A stretch of DNA of 64,000 nucleotides from Pseudomonadota bacterium (GCA_018822105.1 JAHJLB010000011.1:124001-188000); one strand, 5' to 3'; positions 29,268-38,946 are shown, numbered from the stretch's first letter. Notes: a model not told the origin generated them from the letters alone. A program made the numbers and translations.

Positions 29268-30011
29268 CTAGGCCTTGGCCTGGTTGGCCACGGCCTGGGC
29301 CGCCTTGGCCACGGCCTCGGGGTCGCCCAGGTATTCGCGGCCCAAGGACTTCAGGTCCTTGTCCAGCCTGTACACCAGGGGCACGCCGGTGGGGATGTTC
29401 AACTCCGTCACCTCGGCGTCGCTCATGCCGTCAAGGTATTTCACCAGCCCGCGCAGGGAGTTGCCGTGGGCGGCCACCAAAAGGCGCCTGCCGGAGCGGA
29501 TCTGCGGCTCCAGCACCTCGTGCCAGTAGGGCATGACGCGGGCGATGGTCATCTTCAGGCTCTCGCAGCGCGGCAGTTCGGCGTCGGACAGGGCGGCGTA
29601 GCGCGGGTCGCGGCCAGGAAATCGCTCATCCGAGTCCTCCAGGGACGGGGGCGGCACATCAAAGCTGCGGCGCCACTGGAAGACCTGCTCCTCGCTGTAC
29701 TCTCGGGCGGTCTCCGCCTTGTTCAGCCCCTGCAGCGCGCCGTAATGGCGTTCGTTGAGCCGCCAGGTCGTCTCAACGGGCAGCCACATGAGGTCCATGC
29801 CGTCCAGCACTATCCACAGGGTGCGGATGGCCCGGCGCAGATACGAGGTATGGCAGGCATCAAAGACAAACCCGGACGCCTTGAGCAGCCGCGCCCCTTC
29901 CCAGGCCTCGAGCACCCCCTGCTCGGAGAGGTCCACGTCGGTCCAGCCGGTGAAGCGGTTTTCCAGGTTCCAGACGCTCTGTCCGTGCCGGATAAGCACC
30001 AATGTATGCAT
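29268..30011 (-). CDS. gpmA: 2,3-bisphosphoglycerate-dependent phosphoglycerate mutase
   Basis: The enzyme interconverts 3- and 2-phosphoglycerate in glycolysis. The 247-residue product has [20 protein letters not shown] with the catalytic His, the [12 protein letters not shown] segment, [17 protein letters not shown] and [19 protein letters not shown] with the second His. Length is standard. The ATG at 30011 follows AGGAG. mutY starts four bases after its stop, so the two are co-transcribed. Confidence 0.97.
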   Translation of the reverse strand: MHTLVLIRHGQSVWNLENRFTGWTDVDLSEQGVLEAWEGARLLKASGFVFDACHTSYLRRAIRTLWIVLDGMDLMWLPVETTWRLNERHYGALQGLNKAETAREYSEEQVFQWRRSFDVPPPSLEDSDERFPGRDPRYAALSDAELPRCESLKMTIARVMPYWHEVLEPQIRSGRRLLVAAHGNSLRGLVKYLDGMSDAEVTELNIPTGVPLVYRLDKDLKSLGREYLGDPEAVAKAAQAVANQAKA

Positions 30012-30055
30012 GGTTGACTCCTGTCCTGCGGCGGGTTCGGTGCGCGTGCCGGCAG

Positions 30056-32812
30056 CTATTTTCTGCCCGCCGCCTTGGCCGGGGCCTTGGCCCCCGGCTT
30101 GCCTGCGGGTTTTCCCCCGGACTTGGCCGGGGCCGCAGGCTTGGCCGCAGGCTTGGCCGACGCCTTGGAGCCAGGCTTTTTGCGCGCCGCGCGCCGTTCG
30201 GCATCCGCCTCGAAGAGCTCCTTCTTCTTTCCCTCAAAGGTCATGACGCTCCGCAACGAGGCCAGGCCAAGGGAAAACACCGTCACAAGGAAGATGAGGC
30301 CCTTCTGGAAGGCCCACTTCTGGGCCAGGATGCCGTCCACCAGCCAGTTGCTGGCGACCTTGGCAGAATAGAAGAGCAGCACCGGAATGGTCAAGAGGGC
30401 CAGGGCAAGGCCCACAACCTCCATCCAGATGAAATTCTTGCCCAGGAGCATGGCGAAAAGGGTGCTGTCCCTGACGATGCGCAAGGTCACCAGGCGCTTG
30501 GACAGGCTCAGCAGGCGCTCCTCCAACTCCGGCAGGTTGCGTCTGGCGGTGCGGAAATTGACCGCCAGGCGCAGGGGTTGCGTCATGACCCAGTTGATGC
30601 GCTTCACGCAGAAATTGAAATCACGGTTGAAGTCGCGCAGGAGCGTGGGAAAGGGGAACCAGCCCGCCTCGTACTGCACCTCGCGCAGACGTTCCGCGTA
30701 GAGTGTCACGCGGTCTTTGATGCGCTTGATCTCTTCGTCGATCTGCGACTGCATTTCCTGGAAGAATCCGTCCATGCCGCGCACCACTTCGCGGAAGGCC
30801 ACGAAGTTCTTCGTTTCCGCCAGGGCGTGCATGCGCTCCAGGTGGTCCAGGCCGGTCTTGCGGAACTCGTGGTCCTCATCGAACCACTGCGGCAGCTCCT
30901 TGAGCAGGGCCTCCACGCGCTTGCCCACTTCCTCGGCCTTGGCCTGGGCCTCGCGCCAAGGATCGCGCATGCCGGAAAGCACGTGCACCCGGCCACGCTC
31001 GATCTCCGTGTCCAGCAGGATGCGGCTGAATATCTGGGGCTCGCGTATAACCAAATCGCCAAATATCTCAAGTGACTGCCCGGTAAATCCCATCTTCACC
31101 ATGCATACGCCTTCGCGGTACGAGGGCTCAAGCCAGCGCGGAGAGCCCATGCGCACCTGGCGATACAGGCTCAAGGCGTCCTTGAACTCCCCGGCGATCT
31201 CGCTCAGGCGCGCCTGCAGGAACAGGACATAGCCCTGCTGGACGTTGGTGAGGCCGACGCGGGCGGCCTCCTGCCAATAAAACTGCGCCATGTGCGGGTC
31301 CAGCGACTCCAGCGATACGAAGCCCTCCAGGCAGGCGGCCTCAAAGCTGCGGCCCTGCTTGGCGCTGACCACGCGCAAGGCCTCCTTGGCCTTCTCCAGC
31401 TCTCCGGAGACCAAGGCGTTATATGCGTCACGCAGGGGCCAGGGCTCCTCCGGGCCGAGCTGCTCAGCCTCCACCGGCCATTCCCGGTTCCTGATGCGCG
31501 GCAGGATGGTCAGCATGCCGAGCTGGCAGGGGGTGTTGGTGGAGAACATGCCGCGCACAAGGGCGGCCTCCACGCTGCCGTTGCCGGAAATGAGGGCGCT
31601 GGCCTGCTGCGCGAATCGCCCGGGCTCCACAGGCTCGTCCAGGCCCTTGAAGGCCTTCTCCATGTCGTCCAGACTCACCAGCCCCAGGGCGCGCCAGACA
31701 TCTGTCCGGAAGGGCGGCAGCGCGCGGCTGGGGCACTGCGTCGGGGCGTGGTTCTTCATGCCGCAGTAATAGCATTCCTTGCCCGCCCCAGCCAGCCAGC
31801 GGCGCGGCAGGGGGACCTCGATGGAGGCCTGGGCGCCCTGCCCCTCCTCGCTGCGGAAGCTCACGTTGCACCAGGAGTCCATGTTCTCCTGGTCGCCGCC
31901 ATAGCTGATCTCGTTGACTTTGAAGGCGTCGCTGAGCGAAAAGCCGTCGCGGTAGCGCATGTGCAGGAAATCCGGCGTCAGCCTGTTCCAGTCCAGGCTG
32001 AAACGGTTGGGCAGGTCCATGGAAAAGGACATGCCCTTTTGCTCCATGAGGGCGAAGACACAAGGCCAGTAGGCGCGCTGGGTGCTCTTCAGGTCGTTCA
32101 GCAGCGTGGAGATCTCCACGCAGAACATGCGCTGCTGGCGGTAGTTCTCCAGAGCATACAGGACAAAGCCCACGGCATCGTCCGCCAGATACCTGATCCC
32201 CAGGCGCTGGAACACTCCCTGGACCTCGGCGAAAAAGGCGCGCCAGCCAGCGATGGCCTCCCGCTCGCCCAAACGCCCCAGAGGCCGGATAACCCCGAAC
32301 CAGTTCGTGGGTGAATCGTAGTCCAGGCCCTGATCCACCACCAGAGGCATCCAGCCGGCTCCGGTCAGGCCCTGCATGGTCGTCATGGCGCCAAGGGACA
32401 GGCCCGGAACGTTCTTCACCGCGTCCACAAGCTTGGGGTGCACCAGCACCTCCAGGTCATCAGACACATCCGCCTCCTGGCGGGTGAACTCGCGCGGTAA
32501 AGAGACGGACAGGCTCAGGTCATAGCCCACCAGGACGGTGATGGGCACCACCTGGCAGAACAGGGGCAGCGCATTCAGCTTGGACCAGATCTGCAGCTTG
32601 GCCAAGGCGCGGAAGACCTCAGGCGTGAAGGAGATCCAGAAGCTCTGGCAGGGATCCTCCACCAGCTGCACCAGGCCGTGATCGCGCAGGGTGTGCCCCA
32701 CGGCGTTGTTCGCCGAGCCGGACCAGACCATCCACAGCCCGTAGCCCGAGCTGATGAGCCGCGCCTGGGCGAAGCTCGGGAGCCTTTGCAACAGCGTCGA
32801 AAGCGTGTACAT
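30056..32812 (-). CDS. Large membrane protein with CCHC zinc knuckle, TPR-like repeats and basic Ala/Lys/Pro tail
   Basis: I do not recognise this 918-residue protein. It starts at the ATG at 32812 after GGAGAG. Residues 1-330 are a globular region without known motifs. Residues 347-360 form a CX2CX4HX4C zinc knuckle ([14 protein letters not shown]). Residues 430-620 are helical and TPR-like ([20 protein letters not shown], then [18 protein letters not shown]). A helical, charged region follows at 640-780, then two hydrophobic segments near 795-825 and 838-862. The C-terminal 40 residues are a Lys/Ala/Pro/Gly tail resembling histone H1. The gene is divergent from the MoaE-like gene with only 36 bases between starts. 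Confidence 0.75.
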   Translation of the reverse strand: MYTLSTLLQRLPSFAQARLISSGYGLWMVWSGSANNAVGHTLRDHGLVQLVEDPCQSFWISFTPEVFRALAKLQIWSKLNALPLFCQVVPITVLVGYDLSLSVSLPREFTRQEADVSDDLEVLVHPKLVDAVKNVPGLSLGAMTTMQGLTGAGWMPLVVDQGLDYDSPTNWFGVIRPLGRLGEREAIAGWRAFFAEVQGVFQRLGIRYLADDAVGFVLYALENYRQQRMFCVEISTLLNDLKSTQRAYWPCVFALMEQKGMSFSMDLPNRFSLDWNRLTPDFLHMRYRDGFSLSDAFKVNEISYGGDQENMDSWCNVSFRSEEGQGAQASIEVPLPRRWLAGAGKECYYCGMKNHAPTQCPSRALPPFRTDVWRALGLVSLDDMEKAFKGLDEPVEPGRFAQQASALISGNGSVEAALVRGMFSTNTPCQLGMLTILPRIRNREWPVEAEQLGPEEPWPLRDAYNALVSGELEKAKEALRVVSAKQGRSFEAACLEGFVSLESLDPHMAQFYWQEAARVGLTNVQQGYVLFLQARLSEIAGEFKDALSLYRQVRMGSPRWLEPSYREGVCMVKMGFTGQSLEIFGDLVIREPQIFSRILLDTEIERGRVHVLSGMRDPWREAQAKAEEVGKRVEALLKELPQWFDEDHEFRKTGLDHLERMHALAETKNFVAFREVVRGMDGFFQEMQSQIDEEIKRIKDRVTLYAERLREVQYEAGWFPFPTLLRDFNRDFNFCVKRINWVMTQPLRLAVNFRTARRNLPELEERLLSLSKRLVTLRIVRDSTLFAMLLGKNFIWMEVVGLALALLTIPVLLFYSAKVASNWLVDGILAQKWAFQKGLIFLVTVFSLGLASLRSVMTFEGKKKELFEADAERRAARKKPGSKASAKPAAKPAAPAKSGGKPAGKPGAKAPAKAAGRK

Positions 32813-32848
32813 TTTCTCTCCAGGTGCAATATCTACCGGAGGACATTC

Positions 32849-33211
32849 ATGGACATAAGCCAGGCCATCGCGGAACTCAAGAAGACTCCGGGATTTACCG
32901 AAAACGTGGGCATGATCCTCGTGCACAACGGCGTGGTGCGCGGCTGGTCGCGCAAGGACCACAAGGACGTCAGCGCCGTGGATATCACCCCGGACCACGC
33001 GAAGATCCAGGCCCTCTGCGAGGAGTTCCAGAAACGTCCAGGCATTTTTCGTGCCATCGCCCACGCCGAGGGCGGAGTCAAGCTCCCTGGCGACGATGTG
33101 CTGTTCATCATCGTGGCCGGGGACATCCGGGAGAACGTCAAGTCCGCCCTCTCGGACCTCCTCGACCGCATCAAGGCCGAGGCTGTCAGCAAGCGGGAAG
33201 TCTTTGCCTAG
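32849..33211 (+). CDS. MoaE-like protein (molybdopterin synthase large-subunit homologue)
   Basis: The 120-residue protein aligns along most of MoaE, the subunit that inserts dithiolene sulfur with MoaD. Visible correspondences are VGMILVHNGVVRGWSR for the VTFTGKVR region, LPGDDVLFIIVAGDIREN and the C-terminal RIKAEAVSKREVF, which keeps the lysines of the LK..WKRE motif. The His-Arg pair of MoaE (HRIG) is replaced by HAEG, and the C-terminus stops about 20 residues early. It may therefore be a divergent or regulatory MoaE relative. The ATG at 32849 follows GGAGGA. No moaD is adjacent, and a MogA-like gene lies 4 kb away. Confidence 0.7.
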   Translation: MDISQAIAELKKTPGFTENVGMILVHNGVVRGWSRKDHKDVSAVDITPDHAKIQALCEEFQKRPGIFRAIAHAEGGVKLPGDDVLFIIVAGDIRENVKSALSDLLDRIKAEAVSKREVFA

Positions 33212-33260
33212 CCGGGCCAGGCAGGCGGCAGTTCCGTCCCCCCGCGCAGGGGATTGACCC

Positions 33261-34367
33261 ATGGTCGTGTTCCAGGTCGTCAATGTCCGCTGGTTCAACG
33301 CCACAGCGTGGTACGCTCTGTACTTGAGCCGCCTGCTCAAGGAGGCCGGGCACACGGTGGTGGTCCTGACCCAGGGCGGCACCGAAAGCCACAGGAAGGC
33401 CCTGGAATGGGGCCTCGACGCCAGGCCCGTGGACCTCAACAGCGCCAACCCCCTGCGCCTGTCAGCGGCCCTCGTCCGGCTCATGCGCCTGCTGCGCACG
33501 GAAAAGCCGCAGGTGGTCAACTGCCACCGGGGCGAAGGCTTCTTCCTCTGGGGCCTTTTGAAGGCCTTGGGGTTCGCCTTCCACCTGGTGCGCACGCGCG
33601 GCGACCAGCGCCCGCCCAGGGCGGACGCCCTGAACCGCTGGCTGCACGCCCATGTGGCCGACGCGGTGGTGGTGACCAATTCGCGCATGGCGAGGCATTT
33701 CCTCACCGCCATGCGCACCCCGGAGGACAAGGTCTGGCTCATTCACGGCGGTGTGGACCGCCAACGCTTCCGCTTCGACCCTGCGGGTCGCGAGCGCGTG
33801 CGCGCCGAGTTCGGCTATGGCCCGCGCGAGACCGTGCTGGTGCTGGCGGGCCGCTTCGACCGGGTCAAGGGCCAGCGCGAAACCCTCCAGGCCGTGGCCG
33901 ACCTGATCCACAAGCAGGGATACCGCAAGCTGCGCCTCATGCTTCTGGGCTTTGGCAGCGCCACGGGCCAGGACGAGATCGAGGGCTGGGTGCGCGAGCT
34001 CAAGCTGGAGCGCTTCGTGCGCATCACCGGCAGGCGCAAGGACGTTGCCGCCTGCCTCTCCGCCGCAGACCTGGGCATCGTCTCCTCCCTCTGGTCCGAG
34101 ACCATCGCCCGCGCGGCGCTGGAGATCATGGCCGCGGAAAGGCCGCTCATCTCAACGGACGTGGGCGTCATGCCCGACCTTCTGCCAGCCCAGGCCCTGT
34201 TCCCGCCAGGAGACGTGCACGCCATGAGCCGGCTCATCCTCCGGACCATGGACGAACCGGACTTCCGCCAGGAGCTTCTGCGCGCCCAGGATCTGACCCT
34301 CTCCCAGCTCTCGGGGCACGACTTCCTGCAGCGCACCCTCACGCTTTACGAAGGCTTCCTGGACTAG
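33261..34367 (+). CDS. Glycosyltransferase, GT4 family
   Basis: The 368-residue protein has the two Rossmann-like domains of GT-B enzymes: N-terminal LSRLLKEAGHTVVVLTQGG and the C-terminal Glycos_transf_1 region with GRFDRVKGQRETLQAVADLI and LWSETIARAALEIMAAERPL, where the E-x7-E motif sits. It should transfer a sugar from a nucleotide donor to a lipid or polysaccharide acceptor; neither can be deduced. It follows the MoaE-like gene by 49 bases and converges with mltB. Confidence 0.88.
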   Translation: MVVFQVVNVRWFNATAWYALYLSRLLKEAGHTVVVLTQGGTESHRKALEWGLDARPVDLNSANPLRLSAALVRLMRLLRTEKPQVVNCHRGEGFFLWGLLKALGFAFHLVRTRGDQRPPRADALNRWLHAHVADAVVVTNSRMARHFLTAMRTPEDKVWLIHGGVDRQRFRFDPAGRERVRAEFGYGPRETVLVLAGRFDRVKGQRETLQAVADLIHKQGYRKLRLMLLGFGSATGQDEIEGWVRELKLERFVRITGRRKDVAACLSAADLGIVSSLWSETIARAALEIMAAERPLISTDVGVMPDLLPAQALFPPGDVHAMSRLILRTMDEPDFRQELLRAQDLTLSQLSGHDFLQRTLTLYEGFLD

Positions 34368-34388
34368 CCGTCCACGCGGGCCATGACC

Positions 34389-35417
34389 TTATTCTTCCGC
34401 GCCAGAGGACAGGGCGCTCCCCGAACCGCTCAGGCGGTCGGCCACGGCCATGATGGTGCGCGTGTACGGGTGGGAGTGGTTGTAGCGGTAGAGCACGGCC
34501 ATCTGCCGTTCACGGGAGAGGTTGGCGGCCCAGCCGTTGGCCTTGAGGAACCGCGCGGTGCTGAGCAGGGCGTCCGCGGCGCTGAACAGATCCACCCGGC
34601 CATCGCCGTCCAGGTCAGCGCCGTAGCGCACGGCATTGGTGGGCATGAACTGGCACATGCCGATGGCCCCGTAGACCGAGCCCGGAATGCTGGCCGGGTC
34701 GAAGCCCGCTCCCTTGGCGTACACCAGCAGGGCCTTGAGCTCCTTGTAGGCCCAGGCCGCCTTCTGGGCCGTGCGCCAGCGCAGCCACAGGGCCATTTGC
34801 GGCGAAAGGTCCCGGGGCTCGATGAGCGGAGCCACCAGGGCGAAGTCCCCGGCCAGGGTCATGCTGGCCAGGGTCGTCAAGGCGCCCTTGCTGCCCACAT
34901 TGCGGCCGAGCTTGGTCTCCACGAGGAACAGGGCCACAAGGATCTCCTCGGGCACGTCGTAGCGCAGCCGGGCCTCGCGCAGCGCGGGGCGCTGGGCTTC
35001 CAGGAAACTCTGGGCCTGCATGAGGAGGAAGGGATTGAGGTAGCTCGTGTACAGCTCCGGGGCCTCAGCCTTGGGCTTGCCGCCGGAGAGCTTGATGTCG
35101 AGCAGGGCGTTCATCTTGCGGGCCATGACCTGGGGATCGAAACGCACCTCCGGCCGCGCAAAGAGGGCCTCCATGGCGCGCCGGTCGAACCCGTCGGACT
35201 CCAGCCGCCGGACCAGGGGCGTCCACATCCCCTGGGCCTGGGCCATTGCTGGCAGGAACACCAGGGCAACGAAAAGCGCGGCCCCGAAGGACCGCGCCCA
35301 GAATCCATTTTGCCGAGCCGGCCGGTTCGAGAACAGCGCCGTGCCAAAGGAGGTGCTGCGGTAAAGGCTACAGGCGGTCCAAAGGCACAAAAGCCATCTC
35401 CTCCTCGAGATCCTCAT
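34389..35417 (-). CDS. Lytic murein transglycosylase, MltB family
   Basis: The protein cleaves the MurNAc-GlcNAc bond of peptidoglycan with 1,6-anhydro product formation. It shows LVALFLVETKLGRNVGSKGA-type sequence with the catalytic Glu (VETKLG) and the MltB signature GAIGMCQFMPTNAVRYGADL, then DGDGRVDLFSAADALLSTAR and a typical end. A signal sequence is visible as FGAALFVALVFLPAMAQAQG. The start is uncertain: the ATG at 35417 lies inside the upstream zinc-ribbon gene, has no clear ribosome site and gives an unusually long n-region of the signal. No lipobox is seen, unlike E. coli MltB. Confidence 0.85.
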   Translation of the reverse strand: MRISRRRWLLCLWTACSLYRSTSFGTALFSNRPARQNGFWARSFGAALFVALVFLPAMAQAQGMWTPLVRRLESDGFDRRAMEALFARPEVRFDPQVMARKMNALLDIKLSGGKPKAEAPELYTSYLNPFLLMQAQSFLEAQRPALREARLRYDVPEEILVALFLVETKLGRNVGSKGALTTLASMTLAGDFALVAPLIEPRDLSPQMALWLRWRTAQKAAWAYKELKALLVYAKGAGFDPASIPGSVYGAIGMCQFMPTNAVRYGADLDGDGRVDLFSAADALLSTARFLKANGWAANLSRERQMAVLYRYNHSHPYTRTIMAVADRLSGSGSALSSGAEE

Positions 35418-35589
35418 CAAGCTGCCGGGCAAAGGCGCGCACAGGGTGGGACGCGCCGCAAGCCTTGCAGCGCAGGGTCACCTCGCGTCAGGCCCGGCTG
35501 AGGGCGAGCCCCCCCCCGCAGGCCGGACAGCGCAGGCCGCCAAGGGTCTTCGGCTCCGGCCGCCTGCGGTACGAAGACAGGAATCCCAC
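35368..35589 (-). pseudogene. Zinc-ribbon protein gene interrupted by an in-frame TGA
   Basis: Starting at the GTG at 35589, 10 bases after the tolC stop, the frame reads 33 codons ending LRCPACGGGLALSRA, then TGA (35490 to 35488), then continues in the same frame for 39 codons (REVTLRCKACGASHPVRAFA, then an acidic stretch and PLDRL) to TAG. The two CxxC pairs are spaced like one zinc ribbon, so both halves belong to one protein. A GGA-to-TGA change would explain the break. A run of nine C (35509-35517) precedes the stop, but its length keeps both halves in frame. No clear selenocysteine hairpin was seen. The 3' end overlaps the assumed mltB start. Confidence 0.6.
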
Positions 35590-35599
35590 GCCCCAGGCC

Positions 35600-37093
35600 C
35601 TACTTCGCCGTGGACAGTTCGGGATTCTTTTCGCCCATGGCCACATACAGGCCCGAAATGGCCGTCTGATAGTCGGAGAGGGCCTGGGAGAGCTGGGCCT
35701 CGCTGCTGCTGACCTTGGCCTGGGCGTCCAGCACATCGGTGTTGGTGCCCACCTGGGCCTGGTAACGCGCCAGAGCCATGCGGTACGACTCCCTGGCGGC
35801 GTCCACGCTCTTCTTGGCCACGCCGATGCGGTCTGCGGCCTCGCGCTGGCTCAACATGCCCTGCTTGACCTCAAAGCCAGCGCCAAGCCTGGTGTTGTCC
35901 AGCTCGGCACGCATCCTGTTCACGTTCTCGTCCGCGCTCTTGTACTTGTAGTAGGTGCTGCCCCACTGGAAAAAGGTCCAGGAGGCGTTGGCGCCAAGGG
36001 TCCAATAGGATCTGCTCGTGTCGGACAGGACCTTGCTGCCGGAGAGGCCGGGGTTGTCGCCCTTGCGGTAGAAGTCCAGGTCCGCGTCGATCTGGGGATA
36101 GAACTCGCTGGCCGTTATGCCCGCGTCCTTCTCGGCGATGTTCACGCTCTTCATGCCCACGAGGATGTCCGGGCGGTTCTTGTAGGCCCGGTTCAGACAC
36201 TCCGTCAGGTCCAGGCCAAAGGGGGTGTACTGAAGATCGCCGACATACTCCACCGGTGCCTCAAGGGGCAGGTTGAGCAGGGAGTTGAGCTTGGCCCGGG
36301 TGGTGTCCAGGGAGTTCTTGGCCTTGAGCAGGTTCTGCTCGGCCGTGGCCAGGTCCACCTCGGCCTGGAGCACGTCGAGCTTGGGCTTCAGGCCCACGTC
36401 GAAGAAGGCCTGGGTGACCTTGAGCTGCGACTGGAGGCGCTCCACGGCGTCCTGGGCGCTCTTCACATCCATCTTGGCCTTGAGATGGGCCAGGAAGTTG
36501 GTCTGAATGAGGCCGATCAGGGTCAGTTCTGTCTGGGTGAGCTTGCCCTCGTTCTGTTCCTTGGTCAGGCGCGCCCTCTGGTTCGTGGACAGAAGCTTGA
36601 AGCCCGTAAAGATGGGCTGGTGGATGTTCAGCCGTCCCGTCCAGGTGGTCTGGTCCGCGGACTTGGCCCCGCCGACCGTCCTGGGCTGCGAGCCGTAGCG
36701 CAGAACGCCATAGTACGCCGTGGCCGTGGGGAAGAAATCAGCCGTGGTCGAGTTGACCATGTAGTCCGACCCCTGCAGCTGGGCCCGGGCCCCGACCATG
36801 GTGGGGTTGGCGGCCAGGCCGCGCTCCACGCTCTGCTTGAGGTCAAGACGGGAGGGCACCGGCATGTTCGCGGCCTGGGACTGGGCCTGGGCCAGAACAG
36901 GGGTCTGCGCCTGGGCCGGCGCCTCAGCCTTGGCCGGGGCCGGTTCAGCGGCAGGAGCCGGGGCCGGTTCAGCAGCCGGGGTCTGTTCGGGCGGCAGGAA
37001 AACCGTCGGGGACTGCTCCTGGGCCAAGGCTGGGCCGGCAAGGCAGAAAGCCAGGCCAAGGGCTACGGCGAGTCGAAGGGCTTTGGTACGCAT
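35600..37093 (-). CDS. TolC-family outer-membrane efflux protein
   Basis: The 497-residue protein starts at the ATG at 37093 after GAGGAAA, with signal peptide MRTKALRLAVALGLAFCLAG and cleavage after ALA. A Pro/Ala/Glu-rich linker follows (about residues 35-75), then two OEP repeats with long coiled-coil stretches (MDVKSAQDAVERLQSQLKVT and AARESYRMALARYQAQVGTN). This is the trimeric outer-membrane channel used by type I secretion and MacAB-like pumps. A start 18 bases earlier is possible. The gene has its own promoter at 37172-37200. Confidence 0.92.
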   Translation of the reverse strand: MRTKALRLAVALGLAFCLAGPALAQEQSPTVFLPPEQTPAAEPAPAPAAEPAPAKAEAPAQAQTPVLAQAQSQAANMPVPSRLDLKQSVERGLAANPTMVGARAQLQGSDYMVNSTTADFFPTATAYYGVLRYGSQPRTVGGAKSADQTTWTGRLNIHQPIFTGFKLLSTNQRARLTKEQNEGKLTQTELTLIGLIQTNFLAHLKAKMDVKSAQDAVERLQSQLKVTQAFFDVGLKPKLDVLQAEVDLATAEQNLLKAKNSLDTTRAKLNSLLNLPLEAPVEYVGDLQYTPFGLDLTECLNRAYKNRPDILVGMKSVNIAEKDAGITASEFYPQIDADLDFYRKGDNPGLSGSKVLSDTSRSYWTLGANASWTFFQWGSTYYKYKSADENVNRMRAELDNTRLGAGFEVKQGMLSQREAADRIGVAKKSVDAARESYRMALARYQAQVGTNTDVLDAQAKVSSSEAQLSQALSDYQTAISGLYVAMGEKNPELSTAK

Positions 37094-37171
37094 GGTCAGT
37101 TTCCTCATCACAGTATGATAGTGACAGGCAAGTGGTCGCCTAGTGCTGTATCGGCATCATTCAAACATCTG

Positions 37172-37200
37172 TTTATAGCCATGCGCCTCGTGGACTGCAA
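37172..37200 (-). promoter_or_regulatory. Promoter of the tolC-type gene
   Basis: On the minus strand TTGCAG (37200 to 37195) and TATAAA (37177 to 37172) are separated by exactly 17 bases, about 80 bases upstream of the start codon and downstream of the mogA stop. Confidence 0.6.
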
Positions 37201-37211
37201 CATTTCGCAGG

Positions 37212-38003
37212 CTAGCCTGCCGCGCAATCCGCGGGATCGCCCTGGAGCTTCTCGATGGTGTGCGCCAAGGCCGGAAGCAATGCGCCCAGGCATTCGCGCA
37301 CCGCCTTGGGGCTGCCCGGCAGGTTCACGATGACCGCTCCCCCAAGGGTGCCGCACACCGCCCGCGAGACCGCCCCGAAAGGAGTTTTCGCCAGGCTCGT
37401 CGCGGTCATGGCCCGCTCAAACCCCGGCAGGCGCTTCTCAATGACCGCCGCTGTGGCTTCCGGGGTCACATCGCGCGGGGCCACGCCCGTGCCGCCCGTG
37501 GTGCAGATGAGGTCAAACCCGTCCAGCAGGGCCAACTGCGTCAGCAGCGCGCGCAAGCCGCGCTCCTCGTCCGGCAGCACGAATCCGCGCGCCAGAGACA
37601 AAGGCATGGCCCCGCGCACCAGTTCTTCCACCAGCGGCCCGGAGGCGTCGACCCGCTGGCCTGCCGCGCCCTTGTCGCTCAGGGTGATCCAGGCCAGGGC
37701 AAAGCCGCTGCGCGACAGGTTGAGCTCGCGCTCCTCATCGAGACCCAGGGGCGCCGGCACCAGGGTCTCCAGCAGCCAGCAGCCGGCATCGGGCATCTGG
37801 GCCTGGCCCGGCCACCACAGCCGTCCCAGCACCCTGTGCTCCTCCTGCTCCCCGCTCAGCACATGGCCGGGCCGCAGGGCAAGGGGCGCGTCCGCCCAGG
37901 CAAAGGGCGCACCCGGATGGGCTGCCGCTCCGGCGAAGAGCAAAAAGCGCTGGCCAGGGGTCTGGCCGGTCTGTTTTGAAAAGTGCAGTGTTATCTTGTC
38001 CAT
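37212..38003 (-). CDS. MogA/MoaB-type molybdopterin adenylyltransferase with N-terminal extension
   Basis: The C-terminal domain from about residue 98 (LAWITLSDKGAAGQRVDASG) is a MoCF-biosynthesis fold with DLICTTGGTGVAPRDVTPEA, the MPT-binding GTG motif, and NLPGSPKAVRECLGALLPAL. This enzyme adenylylates molybdopterin before metal insertion. The first 95 residues (FLLFAGAAAHPGAPFAWADA and onward) are an extra domain, possibly a MOSC-like barrel, that I cannot assign firmly. It follows the DUF1614-type gene by 15 bases, so they are likely co-transcribed. Confidence 0.85.
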   Translation of the reverse strand: MDKITLHFSKQTGQTPGQRFLLFAGAAAHPGAPFAWADAPLALRPGHVLSGEQEEHRVLGRLWWPGQAQMPDAGCWLLETLVPAPLGLDEERELNLSRSGFALAWITLSDKGAAGQRVDASGPLVEELVRGAMPLSLARGFVLPDEERGLRALLTQLALLDGFDLICTTGGTGVAPRDVTPEATAAVIEKRLPGFERAMTATSLAKTPFGAVSRAVCGTLGGAVIVNLPGSPKAVRECLGALLPALAHTIEKLQGDPADCAAG

Positions 38004-38018
38004 AGGGGCACCTTTTTC

Positions 38019-38780
38019 CTACGCGAGAAGCACCGCGATGATCCCAGCAAGAAAAATGCCATCATACGTCCCGGCACCGCCGATGGACAGCAGGGGCGCA
38101 TCCAGCATGGCCCAGGTGCGGCGGTTCACCAGGTGCAGGATGTCCGCGCCGATGAGGGTGCCCAAGGTCCCGGCCATGTATGCCGCGCGCGGGGCCACGG
38201 ACTCGTGGCCGGGCAGATCCGGCGACAGCAGGATGGCCGTGAGCGCCGCCACGGCGGGCGGCAGCAGCACCGGCACGGCGATGCCCACGCCGGGAGTGGG
38301 CCGCGCCAGCAGATAGCAGGCCAGGGCCGAGATGACCACGCACAGGAAGATCCAGCCGCCGAGCTGGCCAGTGGAGTGCAGCTGCCACAGGAACCAGGCC
38401 GAGAGCAGGCAGGGCACCAGGCAGCCGCCCACGTTCACCGCCACTACCTGCTCGGTGAGCACAAGATCATCGTCCTGCGCCTGCGCGGAATTCCGCTGGC
38501 CCATGGCGAACTGGCCGGGCCGCAGACGCTGTATGCGGAACAGGCTGCTTGCCGAGGCGGCCACGCCGCGCACCAATCGGGTGCCCCGGTGCAGGGGGAT
38601 GTTCACGCTGCTGCCCAGGATGGTGGCCATGAACACCGCCAAACCCTGGAAACCCGTGAGGCCCAGCTTTCCGAAGGCCGTCGCCACGAGGCTCACCGGC
38701 AGAAACACGAACAGCCCGAAGAGCACCAGCACCACAAGGAAGATGAGGATGAGCGACGGACCGGACTGGAAGAAAAACAT
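38019..38780 (-). CDS. DUF1614-type integral membrane protein
   Basis: The 253-residue protein starts [20 protein letters not shown] at 38780 after GGGAG. It has about six hydrophobic segments and family-like motifs VNIPLHRG and the C-terminal [23 protein letters not shown]1614 proteins are uncharacterised membrane proteins common in anaerobes and archaea. The name is from pattern recall and needs a profile search. Its coupling to a mogA-like gene hints at a molybdenum-linked role, but that is inference. Confidence 0.7.
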   Translation of the reverse strand: MFFFQSGPSLILIFLVVLVLFGLFVFLPVSLVATAFGKLGLTGFQGLAVFMATILGSSVNIPLHRGTRLVRGVAASASSLFRIQRLRPGQFAMGQRNSAQAQDDDLVLTEQVVAVNVGGCLVPCLLSAWFLWQLHSTGQLGGWIFLCVVISALACYLLARPTPGVGIAVPVLLPPAVAALTAILLSPDLPGHESVAPRAAYMAGTLGTLIGADILHLVNRRTWAMLDAPLLSIGGAGTYDGIFLAGIIAVLLA

Positions 38781-38946
38781 GGCAACTCCCTTGTGCAAGT
38801 CACGCGACGTCGCCGTGGCGGATCGGTCTGTGCGGCCTGGACGGTTGCCAGGGCCGCTGGAATCAGGATATCGAAGCGGAAGAGTAGCAACCTGGGCGGG
38901 CGATGTAAACCGCGCCAGCCGTTTAAAACACCAGGGAGAGGCGGAC

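Noticed and set aside
32813-33742. In-frame N-terminal extension of the zinc-knuckle gene
   Set aside because: It overlaps the MoaE-like gene on the other strand and lacks a ribosome site; the ATG at 32812 has GGAGAG.
35509-35517. Run of nine C as a phase-variation tract
   Set aside because: Both halves of the zinc-ribbon gene are in the same frame with nine bases; shifting by one base gives no better reading, so a role in switching is not supported.
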